From Planctomycetota bacterium (GTDB lineage: Bacteria; Planctomycetota; Phycisphaerae; UBA1845; PWPN01): a DNA stretch of 8,667 nt. Positions 1 through 6,400 of the stretch are shown here, piece by piece. Made by a program: the position numbers and the translations under genes. The first letter of the stretch is position 1. Each line of letters opens with the position of its first letter. The DNA lies in assembly GCA_020346805.1 (NCBI GenBank), contig CP070790.1, positions 4,106,367-4,115,033 on the forward strand. Direction: 5' to 3'. The notes under the pieces are model-generated. The model worked only from the letters and a program-made list of their open reading frames with translations, was not told the DNA's origin and searched no databases.

Positions 1-1
1 G

Positions 2-136
2 GCGTCGGAAATGGAGACGGGCGATCACGTGGTATTTGCCGGTGAGGTGGTATGCTCGCACCTGAATGAAAAACCGCTCAATCGACTCTACACCGTAGAC
101 GAAGATTACAAGATGGGCGGCCTGCCTCGCGGATAG
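2..136 (+). CDS. Flavin reductase-like (FMN-binding split barrel) protein, C-terminal end
   Basis: This is the last 44 codons of a gene that begins before the window; it ends with TAG at 134-136. The visible residues include 'GDHVVFAGEVV', then 'LNRLYTVDEDYKMGGL' and a short Pro-Arg-Gly tail. A GDH-[hydrophobic]-x-G-E-V strand followed by a Tyr-Lys-[Met/Leu]-Gly-Gly ending is typical of the C-terminal half of flavin reductase-like domains, which bind FMN in a split beta-barrel and often use NAD(P)H to supply reduced flavin. The FMN-binding N-terminal half is outside the window, so substrate, partner oxygenase and exact subfamily cannot be judged. It is convergent with the next gene, with 43 nt between the two stop codons. 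Confidence 0.7.
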   Translation, partial: ASEMETGDHVVFAGEVVCSHLNEKPLNRLYTVDEDYKMGGLPRG

Positions 137-179
137 GGAAAACTGCTGATGAAGCTGGTGGGCAAAGTGCCGATATGTC

Positions 180-461
180 TCAGCCGACGCTTACCAGCGA
201 ATCGAAGGTGCCGAATTCGTTGGGTACAAGTCCATCGGCTTGGGGATCCTCAACCCAATTCCCGTCCACAAAGAATTTGTAACGGTATTCGCCGGGATCC
301 AGATTAACCTGTTTACGGAATGATCCGTCTTTTTGCCTGGTCATCCTGCCTTTTTCCGGTTGCCAGTTATTAAACTCGCCCACCAGTTGCACACGTTTAC
401 ATGAAGGGCCGATGGGTTGATATACGAATGTGACTTTTGCTTTGCCTTTTTTGAGAAGCAT
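180..461 (-). CDS. Standalone CBM48 / AMPK-beta-type glycogen-binding domain protein
   Basis: A 93-residue protein that is essentially one carbohydrate-binding module of the CBM48 (isoamylase N-terminal / AMPK beta glycogen-binding) family. Visible motifs are 'VQLVGEFNNW' (24-33), a mid-domain 'DGSF' turn (45-48), 'PGEYRYKFFVDGNW' (56-69) and 'DP' followed by Asn81. By analogy with the AMPK beta-1 glycogen-binding domain, Trp33, Lys62, Trp69 and Asn81 occupy the known sugar-contacting positions, so binding to glycogen or another alpha-glucan is likely. There is no catalytic domain, signal peptide or membrane segment, so it is probably cytosolic. An ATG at 476 would add five residues. I prefer the ATG at 461 because AAAGGA lies 6 nt upstream of it, while nothing similar precedes 476. 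The role in vivo is unknown: it may target a partner enzyme to glycogen. Confidence 0.88.
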   Translation of the reverse strand: MLLKKGKAKVTFVYQPIGPSCKRVQLVGEFNNWQPEKGRMTRQKDGSFRKQVNLDPGEYRYKFFVDGNWVEDPQADGLVPNEFGTFDSLVSVG

Positions 462-467
462 AAGCCG

Positions 468-473
468 TCCTTT
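468..473 (-). promoter_or_regulatory. Ribosome binding site that decides the CBM48 gene start
   Basis: Read on the minus strand, AAAGGA is followed by a 6-nt spacer (CGGCTT) and ATG at 461. This lies inside the longer open frame that starts at 476, and it argues for the shorter 93-residue product. Confidence 0.6.
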
Positions 474-511
474 CATAATCTAACGGTCAGATATGTATCG
501 GTTAATCGATC

Positions 512-520
512 TTTATACCA
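512..520 (-). promoter_or_regulatory. Candidate extended -10 promoter for the CBM48 gene
   Basis: On the minus strand the sequence TGGTATAAA matches the extended -10 pattern TGn-TATAAT in all but the last base. It lies about 50 nt upstream of the preferred ATG at 461. No clear -35 box stands at the usual spacing, which is tolerated for extended -10 promoters in well-studied bacteria. Promoter rules for this lineage are not established, so this is tentative. Confidence 0.3.
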
Positions 521-781
521 TGAATTTTAGACTTTCTGCCGTGAAAGGGTACTGTTTATTTGCATGATATCAGCTATTTTGAAAGCGGATATGGGCCGGT
601 TTGTCAGGATGGGTAATTGGTTTAATAAGCTTCAGTTTTTGGCAGACCTGATAACTTTATGATCGGCAAAGAGTTCTGAAAATACACTTTGACGGGGGAT
701 TCTATCTGCTGATTCAGATAATATTACTATGTTTCTTTTTGTGGCAGACCGATGTATATATTATATTAACCGTGCGGTTTG

Positions 782-803
782 CGGCTGAGTAATAACTCAC
801 CCG
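782..803 (+). other. Stem-loop in the leader of the MBL gene
   Basis: CGG (782-784) pairs with CCG (801-803) and TGAGT (786-790) pairs with ACTCA (795-799). There is one C-C mismatch between the two helices and an AATA loop, giving eight base pairs in total. No run of T follows, so it does not look like an intrinsic terminator. It sits 26-68 nt before the two possible MBL start codons and just after an inverted repeat, so it may be a leader structure or a protein-binding site. Confidence 0.35.
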
Positions 804-870
804 ACGACCCACGTTTGGACGGTCTATTATGGCCGATGGTTTGTTCGCTCTATTATGGGTGGTTATTACT

Positions 871-1752
871 ATGCTTACGCTTACCTTTCTCGGAGTAGGT
901 TCCGCATTTGCCAAAAGAAATTTTCAATCCAATGTATTAATCGAAGCCTGGGAAAGAGGGCCGGAACATCAAGAGGTTCCGGACGATACCCTGTTGATTG
1001 ACTTCGGTTATACCGGCCCGCAGGCATTGTATGAGTTGATGCAGAAACCGGGTTTCGATTACCTCAGTCGCAACGGTAAGATCTACTACCCGGTTATCCG
1101 TCACGTGTTCATAACCCATCAGCACGGCGACCATATCGGCGGGTTGGAGGAAATGGCTATTATGAACATGTATGTTTTCGGGGATCGGGAGAACGGACGG
1201 CCATACAAAGCCCAACTGATAAGCTCTCGCAGCATTTTGTTAAATTTATGGGATAATTCGCTTAAAGGCGGATTGAGTGCGATGCGGGGTAGGCATGCCC
1301 TCTTGCAGGATTATTTTTATATTCGGGCCCTGCAGCCCGGCGATTCGGATAAGGATCATTTTACAATTTTGAAGCATTATCGATTTCGTCCCTTTGCTAC
1401 CGACCACATCCAGATCGAGCGAAAATACGATTGGCCATCATACGGTTTGTTTGTTGAGGATACCCAATCGGGCGAGTCGGCATTCTTCTCCGGTGATACC
1501 CGTTTTGATTATCCCGCCTATGCCCCCATGCTTCAGCAAGCCAAGATTTGTTTCCACGAGGTTCAGTTGTTCGACGAACCTAGTCCCGTTCATGCCACTT
1601 TAACCGAGTTGCGCACCTTACCCGGTCCTATCCGCCATAAAACCTGGCTTTACCACTACAGCGACGATTGGGATTCGAAGCCCTTCGAAGATGTCAATGG
1701 GCTATTTGCCGGTTTTGCCGAACCGCATCGGCGGTATGTGATTTTTGGATAA
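871..1752 (+). CDS. MBL-fold metallo-hydrolase (RNase Z / phosphodiesterase-like)
   Basis: A metallo-beta-lactamase-fold hydrolase of 293 residues from this start. The fold begins with the strand 'LTFLGVGSAF', typical of the RNase Z / cyclic-phosphodiesterase-like branch. Zinc ligands are visible in order: 'THQHGDHIGG' (His83, His85, Asp87, His88), 'ATDHI' (His179), 'FSGDTRF' (bridging Asp209) and 'LYHYSD' (His262). 'FHEV' (His229) and 'VHAT' (His241) add the acidic and His motif of this branch. A complete two-metal site is therefore present and the enzyme should be active, but the substrate cannot be read from sequence. An in-frame ATG at 829 would add 14 hydrophobic residues that, joined to the first strand, imitate a signal peptide. 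I reject that start because the fold begins at the second Met. Neither start has a strong Shine-Dalgarno. The protein is probably cytosolic. The gene is 131 nt upstream of gap, and a functional link is unproven. Confidence 0.85.
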   Translation: MLTLTFLGVGSAFAKRNFQSNVLIEAWERGPEHQEVPDDTLLIDFGYTGPQALYELMQKPGFDYLSRNGKIYYPVIRHVFITHQHGDHIGGLEEMAIMNMYVFGDRENGRPYKAQLISSRSILLNLWDNSLKGGLSAMRGRHALLQDYFYIRALQPGDSDKDHFTILKHYRFRPFATDHIQIERKYDWPSYGLFVEDTQSGESAFFSGDTRFDYPAYAPMLQQAKICFHEVQLFDEPSPVHATLTELRTLPGPIRHKTWLYHYSDDWDSKPFEDVNGLFAGFAEPHRRYVIFG

Positions 1753-1767
1753 ACTCAGCCCGTCAGC

Positions 1768-1796
1768 TTGATTTTCCCGCCGGTTAGTCTTATGTT
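1768..1796 (+). promoter_or_regulatory. Candidate promoter for gap
   Basis: TTGATT (1768-1773), a 17-nt spacer and TATGTT (1791-1796) give four of six matches to each sigma-70 box at ideal spacing. This lies between the MBL stop and gap, and would leave a leader of about 80 nt. A TTGACG at 1819-1824 and an A/T-rich TATAAA at 1856-1861 lie downstream, but they are not spaced as a pair. Tentative. Confidence 0.3.
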
Positions 1797-1811
1797 TTGG
1801 GGTTCGGAATT

Positions 1812-1841
1812 CCCGGGTTTGACGACTGTCGGAGGCCCGGG
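1812..1841 (+). other. GC-rich stem-loop upstream of gap
   Basis: Two copies of the palindrome CCCGGG (1812-1817 and 1836-1841) can pair with each other across an 18-nt loop, which itself holds a small GAC/GTC pairing. No T-run follows, so a simple intrinsic terminator for the MBL gene is unlikely. It could be a leader structure of the gap mRNA or a repeated binding site. Confidence 0.35.
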
Positions 1842-1853
1842 GCTTGTAATTAA

Positions 1854-2900
<1,047 letters not shown>

Positions 2901-2950
2901 AGTCTGGGTAACGCCGGCGATAGGGCGTGCTGAATACACTGGCCAACTAG

Positions 2951-2980
2951 CCGCCCGTCTCGACCAATCGAGATAAGCGG
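2951..2980 (+). other. Stem-loop in the gap-pgk spacer
   Basis: TCTCGA (2958-2963) pairs perfectly with TCGAGA (2968-2973) around a CCAA loop. An outer CCGC (2951-2954) pairs with GCGG (2977-2980) across a 3x3 internal loop. It is the strongest fold in the spacer. No T-run follows, so it looks more like an mRNA-stabilising or processing structure than an intrinsic terminator. It is about 50 nt after the gap stop codon. Confidence 0.45.
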
Positions 2981-2990
2981 TTGATTCAAA

Positions 2991-3045
2991 CCTCGAACCA
3001 TGCGAGGGATTTGTTCTGGAACAGCCTTGGTTACGTGTGTGGCTG
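2991..3045 (+). other. Two further weak stem-loops in the gap-pgk spacer
   Basis: CCTCG (2991-2995) can pair with CGAGG (3003-3007) over a 7-nt loop, and CAGCC (3022-3026) can pair with GGCTG (3041-3045) over a 14-nt loop. Each stem is only five base pairs, so either could occur by chance. They are listed because they follow the stronger hairpin directly, in the 230 nt between two genes expected to be cotranscribed. Confidence 0.22.
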
Positions 3046-3130
3046 GTTAATGCATACAAGCACGTACTATATACCGGCCGATTTTTCATCATAATGAACA
3101 AGCAATCACGCCAAATACGAGGTTATAGCG

Positions 3131-4375
3131 ATGGCTAAGAAAACTATTGCAGATGTTGATGTAAAGTCAAAGCGAGTATTGATGCGGGTGGATTTCAATG
3201 TTCCGCAGGACGATAGCGGGGCGATTACCGATGATCGCCGAATCCGAATGGCCCTGCCGAGCATCAGGAAGGTACTGGACGGCGGCGGCCGGCTGATTCT
3301 AATGAGCCATCTCGGTCGGCCCAAGGGAAAGGATCCCGAGGCGGACAAAAAATGGACCTTGGCCCCGGCGGCTAAACGTCTCGGTGAGTTGTTGAACCAG
3401 GAGGTGATTTTTGCTCCCGATTGCGTCGGATCTGAGGTTGAAAAGATCGTGGCCGGCATGACCGACGGGCAGTGCTGCCTGTTGGAAAACGTGCGTTTCC
3501 ACGCGGCCGAGCAGATCAAGGACAAAGATGCCGCCAAGGATTCCACCCTTCGAGAACAGAAGGATGGCTTCGCCAGGCAAATGGCTGATATGGCCGACGT
3601 GTATGTCAACGATGCCTTCGGTACCTGCCATCGGGATAATGCCAGCATGCTTACCGTGCCGCAGCAGATGCAAGGTAAGCCTCGAGTGGTGGGTTTTCTG
3701 GTCGAGAAAGAGCTTAAGTATCTCGGCGAGGCGCTAAACAATCCCCAACGCCCATTCGTAGCTATTCTCGGTGGCAAAAAAGTGTCGGATAAGATCGGAG
3801 TTATCGAAGCCCTGCTTGGAAAATGCGATGCGGTACTGATCGGCGGGGCGATGAACTTTACGTTTATGTGTGCCCAGGGTAGAAGCCCCGGCAAGAGTAT
3901 GATTATCGTGGAAAAAGATAAGATCGGTGAGGCTCGACATCTGCTTGAACTTGGTGGCAGCAAACTCAAGTTGCCGGTAGATTTTGTAGCCGCTACCGAT
4001 TTGAAAGAAGGCATCGAGACCCAGTTGATCGAAGGTGACCTGCCTGACGATCTGAGAGGCTTCGATATTGGGCCCAAGACCTGCAAAGCCTATTCCGAGA
4101 TTGTTACTAATGCCAGAACGATAGTCTGGAACGGCCCCATGGGTGTGTTCGAGATCAAGCCTTTTGATGTTGGTACCATAGCTATTGCCCAGGTAGTGGC
4201 TGAGACGACGGATGGAGGGGCAATCAGTGTGATCGGCGGTGGGGATAGTGCCTTGGCCGTCGATAAAGCGGGCTTGAGTGAAAAAATGTCTCACGTCAGC
4301 ACCGGCGGTGGGGCCAGCCTGGAATTTATGGAAGGCAAGTCTTTCGCCGCGGTTGAGGTGCTCGACGATGCGTAA
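3131..4375 (+). CDS. pgk: Phosphoglycerate kinase
   Basis: Transfers the acyl phosphate of 1,3-bisphosphoglycerate to ADP, giving 3-phosphoglycerate and ATP; a cytosolic monomer in known members. The 414 residues match the family. Signature blocks in order: 'RVDFNVP' (19-25), 'SHLGRP' (59-64), 'LLENVRF' (117-123), 'NDAFGTCHR' (160-168), 'GGKKVSDK' (214-221), 'GGAMNFTF' (238-245), 'VWNGPMGVFE' (332-341), 'GGGDSA' (369-374) and 'STGGGASLE' (390-398). Asp21, Asn23, His60, Arg63 and Lys218 are in place for substrate and nucleotide binding. Cys166 in 'GTCHR' replaces the more common Ala, and the 126-145 segment is rich in Lys and Asp. The start is supported by GAGGT 7 nt before the ATG. It follows gap by 230 nt and precedes rpe by 14 nt. 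Confidence 0.97.
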   Translation: MAKKTIADVDVKSKRVLMRVDFNVPQDDSGAITDDRRIRMALPSIRKVLDGGGRLILMSHLGRPKGKDPEADKKWTLAPAAKRLGELLNQEVIFAPDCVGSEVEKIVAGMTDGQCCLLENVRFHAAEQIKDKDAAKDSTLREQKDGFARQMADMADVYVNDAFGTCHRDNASMLTVPQQMQGKPRVVGFLVEKELKYLGEALNNPQRPFVAILGGKKVSDKIGVIEALLGKCDAVLIGGAMNFTFMCAQGRSPGKSMIIVEKDKIGEARHLLELGGSKLKLPVDFVAATDLKEGIETQLIEGDLPDDLRGFDIGPKTCKAYSEIVTNARTIVWNGPMGVFEIKPFDVGTIAIAQVVAETTDGGAISVIGGGDSALAVDKAGLSEKMSHVSTGGGASLEFMEGKSFAAVEVLDDA

Positions 4376-4389
4376 TATTCTTTAGTTTT

Positions 4390-5103
4390 TTGCGACATGG
4401 GAGACATACGATAGTACCGTCCAAACGTGACTGGAAATTAGCTGAACCCAAGGTGCGGGTTGTTCCGTCATTATTGTCGGCGGATTTTACCCGGCTGGCA
4501 GATCATGTTGGCCAGGTGGAAGCGGCCGGCGCGGAAGCGCTGCACTTTGACGTAATGGACGGACATTTCGTGGAGAATATCAGCTTTGGTGTGCCGGTGA
4601 TGGAAAAACTAAGGCCCGCCACCAAGTTATTTTTCGATACCCACCTGATGATCGCGGATCCTATGAAATATGCCGAACCTTTCGCCAAGGCCGGCAGCAA
4701 TCTGCTGACCTTTCACATCGAGACTACAAAACAGCCTCGGACAATTATTGAGCACATAAGGTCGCTGGGACTTAATGTGGGTATCACCTTGAATCCTTCC
4801 ACCCCGGTTTCGGATATTGTTCCGGTACTCGACGAGGTCGATCAGGTTTTAATTATGAGTGTCTGGCCGGGGTTCGGCGGGCAGCAATTTATTGAGTCTT
4901 CGCTGGATAAACTTCGAGAGGTTCGGTCGTTGCTTCGGCCTGATCAGCGGCTGGAAGTGGATGGGGGAGTGGGTCCGGATACGGTCTCAGCGGTAGTATC
5001 GGCGGGAGCGGATACCCTGGTAGCCGGTTCTGCGATTTTTGATCAACCTGATCCAGGAGCCGCCTTGAAAGAGTTGGAAAACCTTGCACGGCGGGTATGC
5101 TAA
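4390..5103 (+). CDS. rpe: Ribulose-phosphate 3-epimerase
   Basis: Interconverts ribulose 5-phosphate and xylulose 5-phosphate in the pentose-phosphate (or Calvin) pathway with a TIM-barrel metal site. Counting from TTG at 4390, motifs are 'VPSLLSADF' (25-33), 'LHFDVMDGHFVEN' (51-63; metal ligand His52 and catalytic/metal Asp54), 'DTHLM' (83-87; His85), 'TFHIE' (107-111), 'MSVWPGFGGQ' (156-165), 'VDGGV' (190-194; second catalytic Asp191) and 'VAGSAIF' (211-217) for the phosphate. All catalytic residues are present. Trp159 occupies a position usually Asn or Glu. With this start the protein has 237 residues, a little long because of about 20 extra N-terminal residues. The start is uncertain: TTG 4390 has no ribosome site, while GGGAG (4399-4403) stands 7 nt before an in-frame ATA at 4411. 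It is cotranscribed with pgk. Confidence 0.95.
   Translation: MRHGRHTIVPSKRDWKLAEPKVRVVPSLLSADFTRLADHVGQVEAAGAEALHFDVMDGHFVENISFGVPVMEKLRPATKLFFDTHLMIADPMKYAEPFAKAGSNLLTFHIETTKQPRTIIEHIRSLGLNVGITLNPSTPVSDIVPVLDEVDQVLIMSVWPGFGGQQFIESSLDKLREVRSLLRPDQRLEVDGGVGPDTVSAVVSAGADTLVAGSAIFDQPDPGAALKELENLARRVC
4399..4403 (+). promoter_or_regulatory. Shine-Dalgarno-like site inside the proposed rpe start region
   Basis: GGGAG followed by seven bases brings the ribosome to an in-frame ATA at 4411, not to ATG, GTG or TTG. No other good site precedes the conserved 'VPSLLSADF' core. If real, it implies an AUA start, giving 230 residues, close to the family norm. Confidence 0.35.
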
Positions 5104-5151
5104 CTATCCGTAAATGGGACAATTGGGGCAGATTATCTACTAGTTTACACC

Positions 5152-5181
5152 TTGACCAGTCTTTTGCCTTGGACATAGAAT
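5152..5181 (+). promoter_or_regulatory. Candidate promoter for the FG-GAP protein gene
   Basis: TTGACC (5152-5157) and TAGAAT (5176-5181) each match the sigma-70 boxes in five of six positions, with an 18-nt spacer. A second TTGACT at 5185-5190, preceded by the same ACCTTGAC octamer, has only a poor TATTCA 18 nt later. The location, between the rpe stop and a gene with its own ribosome site, suits an independent promoter. Confidence 0.4.
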
Positions 5182-5297
5182 ACCTTGACTATAAATTTAA
5201 GTGGAATGTATTCATGAAGGGGTTCTGCAAGCATACGTACTCGCCTGCTCTTACATTAGTAATGACAAGCGTTTACGATTATTAAGGATGTTTTCGA

Positions 5298-6386
5298 ATG
5301 GTAAAAAATAATCGAAACCATTTGACCAGGATTGCGGTTGTATCGCTTTTAATGGTGTCTGTGCCGATGCTTATCGGGCAGGGCTGTCCCGGTTTTGGCG
5401 CCGGCGGTATCCAGCCTCTCGACCCGAGACCGATAACCGATCCCAGTGGAAGCGGTATTCCAGGTTTTGATGGGAATTATTCGCCGATCTTCCGCTTCAC
5501 CTACCCCATGACTGATGTTGCCGGCGAGGTAGGTAATGTGATTGATATTACCTGGACCGACGACGATCCTGACAACAATGCCGCTATTACCATATTACTT
5601 GATCCCGATAACATTTTCGGGAACGGGAATGAGGTTATCGTACTTCCAGTAGTTTTGGAGGATGATCCCACCGATTCGTTTTTGCTGGATACCGGTGCCT
5701 TTAATCTAAAGCCGACGACTTATCGGATTATCGCTCGGGTAAATGACGGTGTGAATCCTGAGATAGTTGAAGTGGCGGTAGGCCGCCTGCTTCTCTTCGG
5801 AGCGGGGCTGCTGCCGGCAAATATTTCGCCGAGTATCTCGGTTCTAGAGCCTACGACAAACATCGGTGTTTCACAGAATGATTCGGTTGACATCCGTTAT
5901 TGTGGACAGGATCCTGATGATTCATCAGACGGATCTATTGTACCGGATGTTATTCTACTGCTCGATTACGATAACGATCCGATAAATGATATAGATCTAA
6001 CCGGACCCGACGCTGAAAACACTATCTTGGATATCTGTTTCAGTGGTTTGCCGCGAAATATCGGCGGAGCAATCGTAATCGGTTGCTTTAAGGATGACGA
6101 TTGTCAGGCTACCATGCAAGTACCGCTGCTGGATGACAACGGCAATCCAGTGACGGATAGTCAGGGTAATCCGGTTATGCAGACGGTTCCCAATCCGGGG
6201 TCACTTTTCACCTTGAACATTGATGTGGGTTTGATTCCGCCGCGCGAAAGCGGCGATCCATATTATATACGGGCCACTATGTGGGACCATACCAATCCTG
6301 CGGTACACAGTTATGCAATGGGCAATATCAGCATAACTGCCTATGGTTCGGGAACCGTTGACTTGGGAAGGTTGGTAGAACGATAA
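5298..6386 (+). CDS. Exported Ig-like domain protein, N-terminal part of a frameshifted FG-GAP protein
   Basis: A 362-codon frame that I read as the front of a larger gene. Residues 1-29 form a signal peptide: a basic start (Lys3, Arg6, Arg11), hydrophobic 12-27, then Gly-Gln-Gly-Cys. Cys30 could be lipidated, but position -3 is Gly, so the lipobox is imperfect. After a Pro/Gly-rich linker there are two related Ig-like domains, about 62-168 and 176-348. Both have an Asp-rich turn after the second strand ('DITWTDDDPDN', 83-93; 'DIRYCGQDPDD', 198-208) and a Tyr-x-Ile-x-Ala strand near the end. A short duplicated 'GNPV' sits at 282-285 and 290-293. The start has AAGGA 9 nt upstream. The end is abnormal: after 'GTVDLG' the frame runs into four unrelated residues and TAA, while the continuing sense lies in the -1 frame. 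Function unknown; probably cell surface. Confidence 0.82.
   Translation: MVKNNRNHLTRIAVVSLLMVSVPMLIGQGCPGFGAGGIQPLDPRPITDPSGSGIPGFDGNYSPIFRFTYPMTDVAGEVGNVIDITWTDDDPDNNAAITILLDPDNIFGNGNEVIVLPVVLEDDPTDSFLLDTGAFNLKPTTYRIIARVNDGVNPEIVEVAVGRLLLFGAGLLPANISPSISVLEPTTNIGVSQNDSVDIRYCGQDPDDSSDGSIVPDVILLLDYDNDPINDIDLTGPDAENTILDICFSGLPRNIGGAIVIGCFKDDDCQATMQVPLLDDNGNPVTDSQGNPVMQTVPNPGSLFTLNIDVGLIPPRESGDPYYIRATMWDHTNPAVHSYAMGNISITAYGSGTVDLGRLVER
6362..6386 (+). other. Frame-change site joining the two halves of the FG-GAP gene
   Basis: The upstream frame reads '...GTVDLG' and then stops at TAA 6384-6386. The -1 frame reads 'LGKVGRTISGTKF' from 6362 directly into the Met at 6401. A stop in that frame (TGA 6359-6361) lies just before, so the switch must occur at about 6362-6371. 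Adding one base to the GGG (6365-6367) or AA (6368-6369) run gives a single frame of 1010 codons including the stop. Confidence 0.8.
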
Positions 6387-6400
6387 GCGGCACCAAATTC

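Larger units (their letters stand above)
477..828. other. Intergenic region between divergent genes, no gene seen
   Basis: About 350 nt separating the leftward CBM48 gene from the rightward MBL gene; I see no credible coding frame in it. It holds a candidate leftward promoter (512-520), a near-direct repeat around GGCAGACC (641-652 and 743-753), an AT-rich tract (about 712-767), a 12-nt inverted repeat AACCGTGCGGTT (768-779) and a hairpin (782-803). Both genes are transcribed away from it, so it must carry both promoters. Confidence 0.6.

Noticed and set aside
137..179. A bidirectional terminator between the flavin reductase and CBM48 genes
   Set aside because: Only a four-base-pair stem (GGCA/TGCC, 161-171) with a 3-nt loop and no T-run on either strand.
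3050..3138. Two tiny frames (3050-3094 and 3094-3138) that abut by TAATG and run into the pgk start, like coupled leader peptides
   Set aside because: Neither has a Shine-Dalgarno or a run of regulatory codons, and such short chains are expected by chance.
3106..4086. A 326-codon minus-strand frame (and another at 3734-4294) opposite pgk
   Set aside because: Both overlap a pgk gene with every family motif intact. Their Ser/Arg/Pro-rich translations look like shadow frames.
4385..4391. The T6 run after pgk as an intrinsic terminator
   Set aside because: No stable hairpin precedes it, and rpe begins immediately afterwards, which argues for read-through.
5097..5285. A 62-codon frame overlapping the end of rpe
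   Set aside because: It has no ribosome site or recognisable motif and covers the likely promoter region of the next gene.
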